This document shows, piece by piece, positions 34,598 through 44,542 of a stretch of 64,000 nt of DNA. Position 1 is the stretch's first letter; each line of letters begins with the position of its first letter. The DNA is taken from the NCBI GenBank assembly GCA_016713305.1, contig JADJPK010000004.1, positions 847,428-911,427 on the forward strand. The letters are read 5' to 3'. This stretch comes from Betaproteobacteria bacterium. Lineage in GTDB: Bacteria; Pseudomonadota; Gammaproteobacteria; Burkholderiales; Ga0077523. Under the pieces are notes generated by a model, which saw only the letters and a list, made by a program, of their open reading frames with translations, ran no database searches and was not told where the DNA came from. Made by a program: the position numbers and the translations under genes.

Positions 34598-35479
34598 TCA
34601 GTTCGCCGCGGTCTTCAGATTGCGGGTGGCTGCCAGATAGCGCTCGGCATTGCGCGGCTGCGAATCGAAGCGGTCGAACGAAGCGCCCATCACCTGGCCC
34701 ATCCGGTCCAGGCGCTGCCCGGGGCTCGGATGGGTCTTGGTGAGCAGGGCCAGATACTTGTCGTCCGGCTTGATCTTGGCCAGCGTCTGCAGGGCGGCGG
34801 GCAGGCCCCAGGGGTCGTAACCCGCGCGGGCGGCCAGCGTGATGCCCACGCGATCGGCCTCGAACTCGTCGTCCTTGTCCAGTCCGCGCGAGTACAGCTC
34901 CTTGGTCGGGCCCACCAGCGCGTTGACCAGTTCCTCGCTGGGCTTGCCCGCGGCGGCCGCACCGGCGCCGGCACCCAGCAGGTTGATCCAGGCGCCCTTC
35001 TTGATGGCATTGAGGTGATGCTTGCGGATCACGTGACCTACCTCGTGTCCCAGCACGCCGGCCAGCTCCGCCTCGTTCTGCAGGAGGTTCATCATGCCCT
35101 TGGTCACGATGATGAAGCCGCCCGGTGCCGCGAAGGCATTGACGTGATCGCTGTCGTTGACACCGAACCGCCAGGGCAGTTGCGGACGTTCGGAACGGCT
35201 GGCCACCCAGGAGCCCACTTCGTTCACGTAGCGCTGGAGCTTGGGATCGTCCAGCAGCGGACGGGCTCCAAGCAGCGTCTCGGCGATGCCGCGGCCCATC
35301 TCGATCTCGCGAGGCTCGTCGATCTTGCCTAACGCCTGCTTGAGCGTGGAGGTGAGCCCATCCACGCCGCCGGAGTTCTTCACGAAAGCATCCATCTGCT
35401 GCTGCGAGCAGCCGGCAACCGCCCCCGCCACGGCCACACCCACGCCCAGATGCAGGAGAAACGCGCGCACTACTTTCAT
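34598..35479 (-). CDS. M48-family metallopeptidase lipoprotein (LoiP/YcaL-like)
   Basis: 293 aa. Lipoprotein signal with lipobox VAGC (Cys24). Zinc motif HEVGH at 145-149 (GVLGHEVGHVIRKHHLN) with the third ligand in DEFEADRVG (~208), and the tail THPSPGQRLDRMGQV typical of M48B. It would sit in the outer membrane facing the periplasm, degrading misfolded envelope proteins. Its ATG overlaps the stop of the SH3 gene (ATGA). The family resemblance is to LoiP/BepA-type peptidases, without the TPR part of BepA. Confidence 0.88.
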   Translation of the reverse strand: MKVVRAFLLHLGVGVAVAGAVAGCSQQQMDAFVKNSGGVDGLTSTLKQALGKIDEPREIEMGRGIAETLLGARPLLDDPKLQRYVNEVGSWVASRSERPQLPWRFGVNDSDHVNAFAAPGGFIIVTKGMMNLLQNEAELAGVLGHEVGHVIRKHHLNAIKKGAWINLLGAGAGAAAAGKPSEELVNALVGPTKELYSRGLDKDDEFEADRVGITLAARAGYDPWGLPAALQTLAKIKPDDKYLALLTKTHPSPGQRLDRMGQVMGASFDRFDSQPRNAERYLAATRNLKTAAN

Positions 35480-35991
35480 TTCTTGCCCCCTTCCGGCTGG
35501 CCTTCGGCGTCGAAGTATGGAACGTTCTGAGGCGTGAGGCTCCCGCTCGCCGCAAAGGCGGCGGAATTGATGCCCGCGGCGTAGCCCTCCATTTTCTTCG
35601 CCTCCTCGGGATTGGGCTGAGCCTGCTTCAGGTCTTCCTCGGAGAAGCCGCGAACGCCGGTCGTGACCGTCGCCGTCGAGGAGCCGCGCCGCCCTGCGCC
35701 GAACACGGACGCCACGGACGATTCGTTGCGGGCCGGGTCGGGATTGCCCAGGCGCACGCTCAGCAGACGCACCCAGCCCTGGGTCTTGTCCGCCTTGATC
35801 TGGATCCATCCTCCCTGGCGGGTGATCACCGTCACCGGCGCCTGCTGCGGCAGTTTGCCCACCGTTTCGGAATCGAGGAAGGGCTTGCCGCGCACGTCGA
35901 GGTCGCGCAGCGTGAAGCCTTTTTCCTCGGCCTGCGCGAATGCCGCCGCCGACGTCAGCAGGCAGGCGCCAAGCCATCGCCATCCATTCAT
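35476..35991 (-). CDS. Secreted SH3-domain protein
   Basis: 171 aa. Signal peptide (LGACLLTSAAAFAQA, ending ~21), then a bacterial SH3 domain at ~25-85 (GKPFLDSETVGKLPQQAPVTV, QGGWIQIKADKTQGWVRLLS). A low-complexity middle (GAGRRGSSTATVTTGVRGFS) and a tail rich in Ala/Gly/Gln follow. It overlaps both neighbours by four bases (ATGA), so the cyclase, SH3 protein and M48 peptidase are made from one transcript. Probably a periplasmic cell-wall-binding partner of the peptidase; this is inference. Confidence 0.8.
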   Translation of the reverse strand: MNGWRWLGACLLTSAAAFAQAEEKGFTLRDLDVRGKPFLDSETVGKLPQQAPVTVITRQGGWIQIKADKTQGWVRLLSVRLGNPDPARNESSVASVFGAGRRGSSTATVTTGVRGFSEEDLKQAQPNPEEAKKMEGYAAGINSAAFAASGSLTPQNVPYFDAEGQPEGGKK

Positions 35992-37820
35992 GTCGTCTTC
36001 CTCTTCGGTTCGTACAGCCGCACGTCCTGGGCCCGGCCCTTCACCTTGAAGGCGCCCCGATCGATGAACTCGAAGGCATCGCCGCACATGCGGCGCGTGT
36101 CCTCCGAGACCAGGATGCGCGCGACTCCTTTCGTCAGCCCCTCGATCCGGCTGGCCAGATTGACCGTGTCGCCGATGGCCGTGTACTCCCGGCGGGCATC
36201 CGATCCGATCAGGCCGACCACTGCCGGTCCGGAATGAACGCCGATCCCCACGTCGAAGTTGAGCCCGACTTCACCCAGTTCCTCCCGGAAGGCCAGGAGT
36301 GTGTCGGCCATCTCCAGCGCGGCCGCCACGGCGTGCTTCGCGTGTTCGGGATCGTCCACGGGCGCGCCCCACACCGCCATGATGGCATCGCCGATGAACT
36401 TGTCCAGCGTGCCCTGGTGCCGGAAGAGCACCGCGACCTGCTTCGAGAAGTAGCGGTTGAGGATGTCCACGATCTGTTGCGGAGTGCGGGTCTCCGACAG
36501 CGTGGTGAAGCCGCGGATGTCCGAGAACAGCAGCGTCACTTCCCGGCTCTCGCCCTGGCGCGACAGGCCGCCCTTGGCGATGAGTTCCTGCACCACGTGC
36601 GGATTCACGAAGCGGCTGAATTCGCGCACCGCCGCTTCGCGGCTGCGGCGCTCGTCCAGGGCGTCGCGCAGCACGGTGGCGAGGAAGAAGATCCAGCCGT
36701 AGATCACGGGCGTCACGACCGGCGTCCACACGCGCGCGGAAAGCAGCAGGTAACTCGCCGCCAGCACCGCCAGCGTCGCCACCGCGAGCGCACCGCCCGT
36801 GACGAGCGTGTTCATCCTGGCGAGGAACGCGCCGGCCAGGAGCGCCACCAGCGCCACGGCGATCGCCGGCTCGGTCCAGCGCGGGGCGGCCTCGAGCCAC
36901 GTGCGGTTCTTCACGCTGTCGATGGCGGACGCCAGGATCTCCACGCCGGGGTGGACGTTGCTGATGGGCGTGACCCGGATGTCATGCAGCCCCGTGGCCG
37001 TGGCGCCGATGATCACGATGCGGTCACGGAACTCGTCCGCAGGGCGAGTCTTGCGCTCGCGGTTCACGTCCTCGTACAGGTCCACGTACGACACGCGCGG
37101 GTGCGCGTCCACGCCGCCGCGCCAGCCGATGATCATGTCCTCGCCGGAAGGGACGTCCCAGCCCTGATCGACCGCCACGCGCACCGGCAGGGAGGGGATC
37201 TTCCAGCCGTAGGCATCCAGGTACACGCCGTAGCGGCGCCCCACGCCGTCGCGGTCCTGCAGGAAGTTGATGAGCCCCAGCCGCCAGTTCTCCGGCGCAA
37301 GGGCCAGCGGCCGCAGCACGTCGATGCGCGCGTCGCGCCGGGACACCGGGCTGCGTACCGCTCCCAGCGCTCGCTCCAGTTCGGCGATGGGCTGCCCGAG
37401 CGGATCGCCCGATGGGTCGTGCCGCGCGGTGGGGAAGTACACGTTCGCGAGCGGACGCACGAGTTCGTTGAAGACGCGGTCGTGATCCGGATTGAAGTAA
37501 TCCGGCTCGGCGAACATGATGTCGAAGACGATCGCCCGCGGCTTCTGCGCCGCGATGCCCGCGGCCAGTTCTCCGTGCACGGAGCGGGGCCAGGGCCAGC
37601 GGCCGGCGTGTTCGATCATTCCGGCGAGAGAGCGCTCGTCGATGTCGACGAGCGCGATCTGCGGGTCCGCCGTCTGCGCGAGCGACCGATGCTTCACGAA
37701 CGCGTCCATCACCCGCAATGACAGCGCGTCGGTGAGCCGCAGCCATTGCCAGTCTCCCCATGCGACGAGCAGCACGAGACCGGAGAAGGCGGCGAGGAAC
37801 TTCTGGCGGGCGGAGAGCAC
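35988..37820 (-). CDS. CHASE2-domain class III adenylate/guanylate cyclase
   Basis: 610 aa. An N-terminal membrane helix (~8-25), a periplasmic CHASE2 sensor (~40-330, with VDIDERSLAGMIEHAGRWPWPR and IGATATGLHDIRVTP), three membrane helices (~335-405), then a cyclase domain. The cyclase carries the metal Asp in LLFSDIRGFTTLSE (~431), KFIGDAIMAVWGAP with the second Asp, and GSDARREYTAIGDTVNLASRIE. A Lys/Asp pattern typical of adenylate specificity is present but not proof. It heads the operon with the SH3 and M48 genes, suggesting cAMP signalling linked to envelope state. Confidence 0.9.
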   Translation of the reverse strand: MLSARQKFLAAFSGLVLLVAWGDWQWLRLTDALSLRVMDAFVKHRSLAQTADPQIALVDIDERSLAGMIEHAGRWPWPRSVHGELAAGIAAQKPRAIVFDIMFAEPDYFNPDHDRVFNELVRPLANVYFPTARHDPSGDPLGQPIAELERALGAVRSPVSRRDARIDVLRPLALAPENWRLGLINFLQDRDGVGRRYGVYLDAYGWKIPSLPVRVAVDQGWDVPSGEDMIIGWRGGVDAHPRVSYVDLYEDVNRERKTRPADEFRDRIVIIGATATGLHDIRVTPISNVHPGVEILASAIDSVKNRTWLEAAPRWTEPAIAVALVALLAGAFLARMNTLVTGGALAVATLAVLAASYLLLSARVWTPVVTPVIYGWIFFLATVLRDALDERRSREAAVREFSRFVNPHVVQELIAKGGLSRQGESREVTLLFSDIRGFTTLSETRTPQQIVDILNRYFSKQVAVLFRHQGTLDKFIGDAIMAVWGAPVDDPEHAKHAVAAALEMADTLLAFREELGEVGLNFDVGIGVHSGPAVVGLIGSDARREYTAIGDTVNLASRIEGLTKGVARILVSEDTRRMCGDAFEFIDRGAFKVKGRAQDVRLYEPKRKTT

Positions 37821-37969
37821 GGCGGGGAGTCTATTTCACCCGCCGGAACCGGGCAATTGAACCGGCGAATGTCACGTCAGCGGAGGCAGTCGCGGCTTGA
37901 AAAGACGCGCAGAACCGGCGCCTGCCGCACACACCGTGCGCGCCGGCCGGAACTTCGCCCGAGCACCGG

Positions 37970-38739
37970 CTACAGTCCGAGCCGCGCCCACAGCGTCGAG
38001 ACGGTGCCTGCCTGATTGAGGGTGTAGAAGTGCAGGCCCGGCGCGCCCTGCCGCAGCAGGTCGTCGCACAGCCGCGCGACGACATCGAGGCCGAAGGCGC
38101 GGATGGACGCGGAGTCGTCACCGTACCCTTCCAATCGCCGGCGGATCCACCGCGGGATCTCGGCGCCGCACGCATCGGAGAACCGCGCGAGCTGCGCGTA
38201 GCGTGTGATCGGCATGATGCCGGGAACGATCGGAACGTTCACGCCGGCCGCCTGGCACTGTTCCAGGAAGTTCCAGTACGCGTCGGCGTTGTAGAAATAC
38301 TGCGTGATGGCCGTGTCCGCGCCGGCGTCCACCTTCGCCTTGAAGTTGCGCAGGTCGTCCTCGGCCGACTTCGCCTGGGGATGGACTTCCGGATACGCGG
38401 CCACCTCGATGTGGAACGCGTCGCCATAGGTCTGGCGCAGGAACGAGACGAGGTCGGCCGCGTAACGGAACTCGCCCACCTCCACCATGCCCGAGGGCAG
38501 ATCGCCGCGCAGGGCCACGATAGGGCACGGACCACACCCAGGGTACGTTCCCGGGTCGATCCGCCTGCACCGTAGGTCACGGAAAAATACTGCGGGTGCA
38601 GCTGCACGAGCTGCGAGACGGTCACGTCGAGCTTCGCCATTCCTTCCGGCGTCTGCGGAGGAAACAGCTCGAACGACAGGCTGCGAGAACCGTACGGGGC
38701 CCGCGAGGTTTCGGACGAGACGGAAGAGGGAGCGATCAT
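37970..38739 (-). pseudogene. metF: metF (5,10-methylenetetrahydrofolate reductase) with internal gap and frameshift
   Basis: The N-terminus (from ATG 38739) reads SLSFELFPPQTPEGMAKL, HPQYFSVTYGAGGSTRERTL. At ~38520 it leaves frame. The C-terminal part (CPIVALRGDLPSGMVEVGEF, FHIEVAAYPEVHPQAKSAED, QYFYNADAYWNFLEQCQAAG, GLHFYTLNQAG) is complete and ends at 37970. Compared with E. coli MetF, about 35 residues that should carry APHLTCIDATPDEL-like sequence and one TIM-barrel strand are missing between VVRAL and IVALRGDLP. Such a protein could not fold normally. It lies downstream of ahcY, the usual place. Deletion, or a gap in assembly, would each explain it. Confidence 0.82.
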
Positions 38740-38957
38740 GCGGGGGAAGTCTCGCGAGGGAGATTGGACAAACCGGCGAGCCTTCCGGCAACGGGCTCGC
38801 GGGCACCGCTCGGCTGCAGACTGCTTCCCGCGCCGTGCCGACGGTTCACGAATGGGACCATCGGCAGGGGACGGGGAGCCGCATGCAGGCGCTGCGGCTC
38901 GTACAGCTGGGGCGAAAGCGCGATGTGCCGCGCACGCCGCGCTTCGCCCGGCCCCGC

Positions 38958-40379
<1,422 letters not shown>

Positions 40380-40463
40380 GCGGTCACTCCTGGTCGAAGG
40401 ACGCACACGCGGGAAGGCGGCGGTTTGCGCAGGCTCGTCTCCCGTGAGTGGTCACGGATCAAC

Positions 40464-40538
40464 GAGCGCCGTTGCAAAGGCCTGTGAGGCCGCCCCGAGC
40501 CTGGCGGGATGAGTCCCGTTGCAACGCTCCTCGGGGCG
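40464..40538 (-). promoter_or_regulatory. SAH riboswitch (ahcY leader)
   Basis: Read on the minus strand the segment contains CCGAGGAGCGTTGCAACGGG, a hairpin closed by CCCGCCAGGCTCGG, and ends in GCAACGGCGCTC. These are the conserved blocks of the S-adenosylhomocysteine riboswitch class, with the P1 pairing GAGCG/CGCTC and a pseudoknot. The location directly upstream of ahcY is the one known in Betaproteobacteria. Binding of SAH turns the gene on. Confidence 0.9.
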
Positions 40539-41021
40539 AGAGGCCGGATTCTAAGTCCAAATTCTGCCGCGCCGGAAGTGTGCGGGCGCTGGCTGGCGGA
40601 ACGACCCATGTTGTCGGCATGAAGGCGGGAATCTTTAGGGTGGCTGTGCAAGAGAAATGTTCCTGGTCGTCGGGAAGGCCGGCCTGGCGGGGGCCGCGAG
40701 GTCCGGACCGCCGGACACGGACGCCGTAGGGACGCACGCCACTGCCTCACGCGGCGTCCGGGGTCGGACCGGACTTCATGCGCAAACATTCTTTTTTGAA
40801 AGATTTCCGAGAAATCGGTTGCTGCGCCGCAGCAAGTCCGTTATCCTCGCCGTCTCCCTTGCGGATGGTCCTTTCGCGACTGTCCACACACCGAGGGATC
40901 CTTCATCGGCTCTGACTTCGACCCCCTCCATGGCGGGCGTGATTGGTTGGCGGCGATGCCGTCGCCCAAGGCGACCCACCTGCTCCGGCACGCGCCGGAG
41001 CCATAAGTGTTCGGAGCTGTC
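40539..41021 (+). other. Long non-coding region with structured leader before the helicase gene
   Basis: No gene is supported in these 483 bases. The 40,780-41,021 part, on the plus strand, is hairpin-rich: GATTTCcgaGAAATC at 40802-40816, TTGCTGCG-c-CGCAGCAA at 40819-40835, and GCTCCGGC-acgc-GCCGGAGC at 40982-41001, the last ending 20 bases before the helicase ATG. A long structured 5' leader is common for DEAD-box helicase genes whose mRNA is temperature- or self-regulated. This is a suggestion from structure only. Confidence 0.4.
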
Positions 41022-42362
41022 ATGACCCAGATTCCCGGCGCCTCGGCCGAGGCTTCCTCTTCCGCTTTTGCTTCGCTCGGGCTGCACGATGCCCTGCTGA
41101 AATCCCTCGACCAGTCGGGCTACACCCAGCCCACCCCGGTGCAGGCCGCGACCATTCCCGGCGCCCTGTCCGGAGACGACCTGATGGTCTGTTCCGCCAC
41201 CGGCAGCGGCAAGACCGCCGCCTTCGTGCTTCCCTCCCTGCAGCGGTTGTCGAACTCACCCCGCCGGGACGGCGCCGGCCGCGGTCCGCGTGTGCTGGTG
41301 CTCGCGCCGACGCGGGAACTGGTGATGCAGGTGGCCAAGGCCGCCGAGACCTACGGCCGGTACTTCAAGTGGCTGCGCGTGGCGACCGTCGTGGGCGGCG
41401 TGCCCTACGGCGCGCAGATCAAGGCGATCCGCGGCGCGCTGGATATCCTGGTCGCGACGCCGGGCCGCCTGATCGACCACCTGGAAAACGGCAAGCTCAA
41501 TCTGTCGAACGTGGAAACACTGGTGCTGGACGAAGCCGACCGCATGCTGGACATGGGGTTCGTCGACGACATCCATCGCATCGCGTCGGCCACGCCGAGC
41601 GCCCGCCAGACGCTCCTGTTCTCCGCGACGCTGGGCGGCCGCATCGCCCCTCTCGCCGCCGAGCTGATGCGCGAACCGAAGCGCATCGAACTCGAATCGC
41701 ACCGCGAACGTCACGCCAACATCGAACAACGCCTGCACTGGGCGGACAACCGCTCGCACAAGGAACGTCTGCTCGACCGGCTGCTGGGCGACCCCAGCAT
41801 CGACCAGGCGATCGTGTTCACGTCGACCCAGCATGACGCCGAACGCGTCGCCGAGCAGCTCGCCGGAGACGGACACGCAGTCGCGTCGCTCCACGGCGGC
41901 ATGCCTCAAGGCGTACGCAACCGGACACTCCAGGCCCTGCGCCGCAAGCACGTCCGCGTGCTCGTGGCCACGGACGTCGCCGCTCGCGGTATCGACGTCC
42001 CGACCATCAGCCACGTCATCAACTACGGTCTGCCCATCAACGCCGAGGACTATGTGCACCGCATCGGCCGCACGGGCCGCGCCGGCCGCGCCGGTCAGGC
42101 GATCACCCTGGCGCAGCACGAAGACGCGCCGAAGATCCGCCGCATCGAGCGGTTCACGACGCAGAAGTTGCCGGTGAGCACGCTCGAGGGACTGGAGCCG
42201 CGATTCCGTCCCGCTCCGAGCGGTCACGGCAAGCCCGGCGGCGGCAGGCCCTCGTCCGGCGGACGCCGGCCCGAAGGGCGCTTCGGCAACGGTGGCCGCG
42301 ATGGCGTTCGCCGCTCCGAAAAGCCGACGGGCGCACCGCAGCGCGCCCGTCGAGCTTCCTGA
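41022..42362 (+). CDS. rhlE: RhlE-like DEAD-box RNA helicase
   Basis: 446 aa. The Q motif (FASLGLHDALLKSLDQSGYTQ, PTPVQ), motif I ATGSGKTAAFVLP, APTRELVMQ, VATPGRLIDHLENG, DEADRMLDMGF, SAT, FTSTQHDAERVAEQL, ATDVAARGIDVP and HRIGRTGRAGRAGQ appear in order. A basic Gly/Arg-rich tail (~395-446) follows, as in RhlE and cold-adapted helicases that act on ribosome assembly or mRNA decay. ATG 41022 follows tcggagctgtc. It stands alone, preceded by a long structured leader and converging on metK. Confidence 0.88.
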   Translation: MTQIPGASAEASSSAFASLGLHDALLKSLDQSGYTQPTPVQAATIPGALSGDDLMVCSATGSGKTAAFVLPSLQRLSNSPRRDGAGRGPRVLVLAPTRELVMQVAKAAETYGRYFKWLRVATVVGGVPYGAQIKAIRGALDILVATPGRLIDHLENGKLNLSNVETLVLDEADRMLDMGFVDDIHRIASATPSARQTLLFSATLGGRIAPLAAELMREPKRIELESHRERHANIEQRLHWADNRSHKERLLDRLLGDPSIDQAIVFTSTQHDAERVAEQLAGDGHAVASLHGGMPQGVRNRTLQALRRKHVRVLVATDVAARGIDVPTISHVINYGLPINAEDYVHRIGRTGRAGRAGQAITLAQHEDAPKIRRIERFTTQKLPVSTLEGLEPRFRPAPSGHGKPGGGRPSSGGRRPEGRFGNGGRDGVRRSEKPTGAPQRARRAS

Positions 42363-42374
42363 TTCGAGTCCCCG

Positions 42375-42402
42375 GCCTGCCCGCTCGCTGAGCGGACGGG
42401 CC
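42375..42402. terminator. Imperfect hairpin between helicase and metK
   Basis: The 59 bases between two convergent genes contain GGCCTGCCCGCT and, after a short loop, AGCGGACGGGCC. These pair with two G-U or mismatched positions. No U-tract is obvious. A bidirectional stop is the most likely role. Confidence 0.4.
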
Positions 42403-42421
42403 GGAGCCTCGACCATTCACA

Positions 42422-43585
42422 TCAGATTCCGGCGTCGGCCTTCAGCGCCAGCGCCTTGTCGGCGGCTTCCCACGTGAACTCCGGCTCTTCGCGTCCGAAG
42501 TGCCCGTACGCTGCGGTCTTCTGATAGATCGGCCGCAGCAGGTTCAGCATCTGGATGATGCCCTTGGGACGCAGGTCGAAGTGCTTGTTCACGAGTTCGG
42601 CAATCCGCTCGTCCGAGATCTTGCCCGTGCCGAACGTGGTCACCATCACACTGGTCGGCCGCGCCACACCGATCGCGTACGACACCTGCACCTGGCACTT
42701 GGAAGCCAGACCCGCTGCCACGATGTTCTTGGCCACGTATCGCGCTGCGTAGGCGGCCGAACGGTCCACCTTCGAAGGATCCTTGCCCGAGAACGCGCCG
42801 CCGCCGTGAGGCGCTGCGCCGCCGTAGGTATCCACGATGATCTTGCGGCCCGTCAGACCGCAGTCGCCGTGCGGGCCGCCGACCACGAACTTGCCGGTGG
42901 GGTTGACGAGGTAGCGGACCTCGCCCTTGATGAGTTCCTTGGGCAGCACCGGCTTGATGATCTGCTCGATGACCGCTTCTTCGATCTGCTTGTGCGTCAT
43001 CTCCGGCGCATGCTGCGTGGAGAGCACCACGGTGTCGATCGACACGGGGCGATTGTCGACGTAACGCACGGTGACCTGGGATTTCGCATCCGGACGCAGC
43101 CACGGCAGGCGGCCGTCCTTGCGCAGTTCCGACTGACGCTGCATCAGGCGGTGGGACAGATGGATGGCCAGCGGCATGAGCTGCGGGGTTTCATCGCAGG
43201 CGTAACCGAACATGAGGCCCTGGTCGCCGGCGCCCTGATCGAGATCGATGCCCTGACCCTCGTTCACGCCCTGGGCGATGTCGGGAGACTGCTTGTCGTA
43301 GGCCACCAGCACCGCGCAACCGCGGTAGTCGATGCCGTAATCGGTGTTGTCGTAGCCGATGCGCTTGATGGTGTCGCGCGCGACCTGCTGATAGTCCACC
43401 GTCGCGTTGGTGGTGATTTCGCCGGCCATGACCACCAGGCCGGTGTTCACGAGCGTCTCGGCGGCGACTCGAGAGTACTTGTCCTGCGATAAGATCGCAT
43501 CCAGTACGGCATCGGAGATCTGATCGGCGACCTTGTCCGGGTGTCCTTCCGAGACCGACTCGGAAGTGAAGAGAAACTCGCTCAT
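42422..43585 (-). CDS. metK: S-adenosylmethionine synthetase
   Basis: 387 aa. Makes SAM from methionine and ATP. It begins SEFLFTSESVSEGHPDKVADQ, and contains GAGDQGLMFGYACDET (~117), RLPWLRPDAKSQVTVRY, GGPHGDCGLTGRKIIVDTYGG-type phosphate-binding loop and KVDRSAAYAARYVAKN. ATG 43585 gives the standard start; a TTG one codon before it is possible. With ahcY and metF nearby it completes the methyl-cycle set. The gene is divergent from the acyltransferase pair. Confidence 0.96.
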   Translation of the reverse strand: MSEFLFTSESVSEGHPDKVADQISDAVLDAILSQDKYSRVAAETLVNTGLVVMAGEITTNATVDYQQVARDTIKRIGYDNTDYGIDYRGCAVLVAYDKQSPDIAQGVNEGQGIDLDQGAGDQGLMFGYACDETPQLMPLAIHLSHRLMQRQSELRKDGRLPWLRPDAKSQVTVRYVDNRPVSIDTVVLSTQHAPEMTHKQIEEAVIEQIIKPVLPKELIKGEVRYLVNPTGKFVVGGPHGDCGLTGRKIIVDTYGGAAPHGGGAFSGKDPSKVDRSAAYAARYVAKNIVAAGLASKCQVQVSYAIGVARPTSVMVTTFGTGKISDERIAELVNKHFDLRPKGIIQMLNLLRPIYQKTAAYGHFGREEPEFTWEAADKALALKADAGI

Positions 43586-43669
43586 CAACGCGAACCTTTA
43601 GGGTTGTTCATCAAAGGGGATCGCGCGAGAGTAGCAGAATCCCTGCCAGTCCCGAAACCAACCCCGACG

Positions 43670-44542
43670 ATGCTTGAGTTCATCCTGCGGCTTGCCGCGA
43701 GACTGCCTTTGCGCTGGCTTCATGCGGCAGGCGCCGTCGCCGGCCGGGCCACTCGCCGCCTGTCGCCCCGCTTTGCGCAAAGGCTGTCCGAGAACCTGCG
43801 GCAGAGCGGTCTGGCGCCCCGCGATCAGGCCGGGAGCATGCGCATGGAACGTCGGGTTGCGGCGGAAATCGGCAAGGGCGTGTTCGAGCTGATCGCCATC
43901 TGGTTTCGCCCCGCCGCCGACGCGAGAAGGCTGATGGTCGAAAGCCGCAACTGGGACATCGTCGACGAGCAGCGTGCCAGGGGCCGCGGCATCCTCTTCG
44001 TGACCCCGCACATGGGCTGCTTCGAAGTCAGCGGCTTGTTCGCTGCCATGCAGATGCCATTCACCGTGCTGTACCGGCCTCCCAAGCTGAAGTGGCTCGC
44101 GCCGCTCATGGAAGCCGGCCGCACGGGGGCCGGCGGCCGGATCGCCCCGACGTCCCTGGCCGGTGTGCGCAGGTTGCTCAAGGCCCTGAAGGCGGGCGAA
44201 GCCGTCGGCGTGCTTCCCGACCACGTTCCCGGTTTCGGCGAAGGCGTCTGGGCGCCGTTCTTCGGCAGGCCCGCCTACACCATGACGCTCGTGGGCCGCC
44301 TCCAGAAGGCCACGGACTGCGCCGTCATCCTCGCCTACAGCCGCCGGCTTCCCCAAGGGCGCGGCTACGTGCTGGAAGTGGAACTGCTGGACGAGGATCT
44401 GTCCGGGCCGGACGGGCCCGAACGTCTCAATCATGCGGTCGAAGGGTTGATCCGCCACTGCCCCGAGCAGTACCTCTGGTCGTACAACCGCTACAAGGTG
44501 CCGAAAGGCGTGGCGCCACCCGGACAGGAGCCCCCCGTTTGA
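43670..44542 (+). CDS. LpxL/HtrB-family lipid A acyltransferase, copy 1
   Basis: 290 aa. One N-terminal membrane helix (~4-28), then the acyltransferase motif HMGCFEV (HX4E, ~108), LYRPPKLKWLAPLMEAGR, GVLPDHVPGFGEGVWAPFFG and the closing CPEQYLWSYNRYK. This family adds a secondary acyl chain to Kdo-lipid A, or an acyl chain to ornithine lipid. ATG 43670 opens the hydrophobic N-terminus. It overlaps the second acyltransferase gene, with which it shares the fold and length; such pairs commonly add the two secondary chains. Confidence 0.88.
   Translation: MLEFILRLAARLPLRWLHAAGAVAGRATRRLSPRFAQRLSENLRQSGLAPRDQAGSMRMERRVAAEIGKGVFELIAIWFRPAADARRLMVESRNWDIVDEQRARGRGILFVTPHMGCFEVSGLFAAMQMPFTVLYRPPKLKWLAPLMEAGRTGAGGRIAPTSLAGVRRLLKALKAGEAVGVLPDHVPGFGEGVWAPFFGRPAYTMTLVGRLQKATDCAVILAYSRRLPQGRGYVLEVELLDEDLSGPDGPERLNHAVEGLIRHCPEQYLWSYNRYKVPKGVAPPGQEPPV

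Noticed and set aside
43586..43669. SAM riboswitch upstream of metK
   Set aside because: The 84 bases before metK show no conserved blocks of a SAM class that I recognise.
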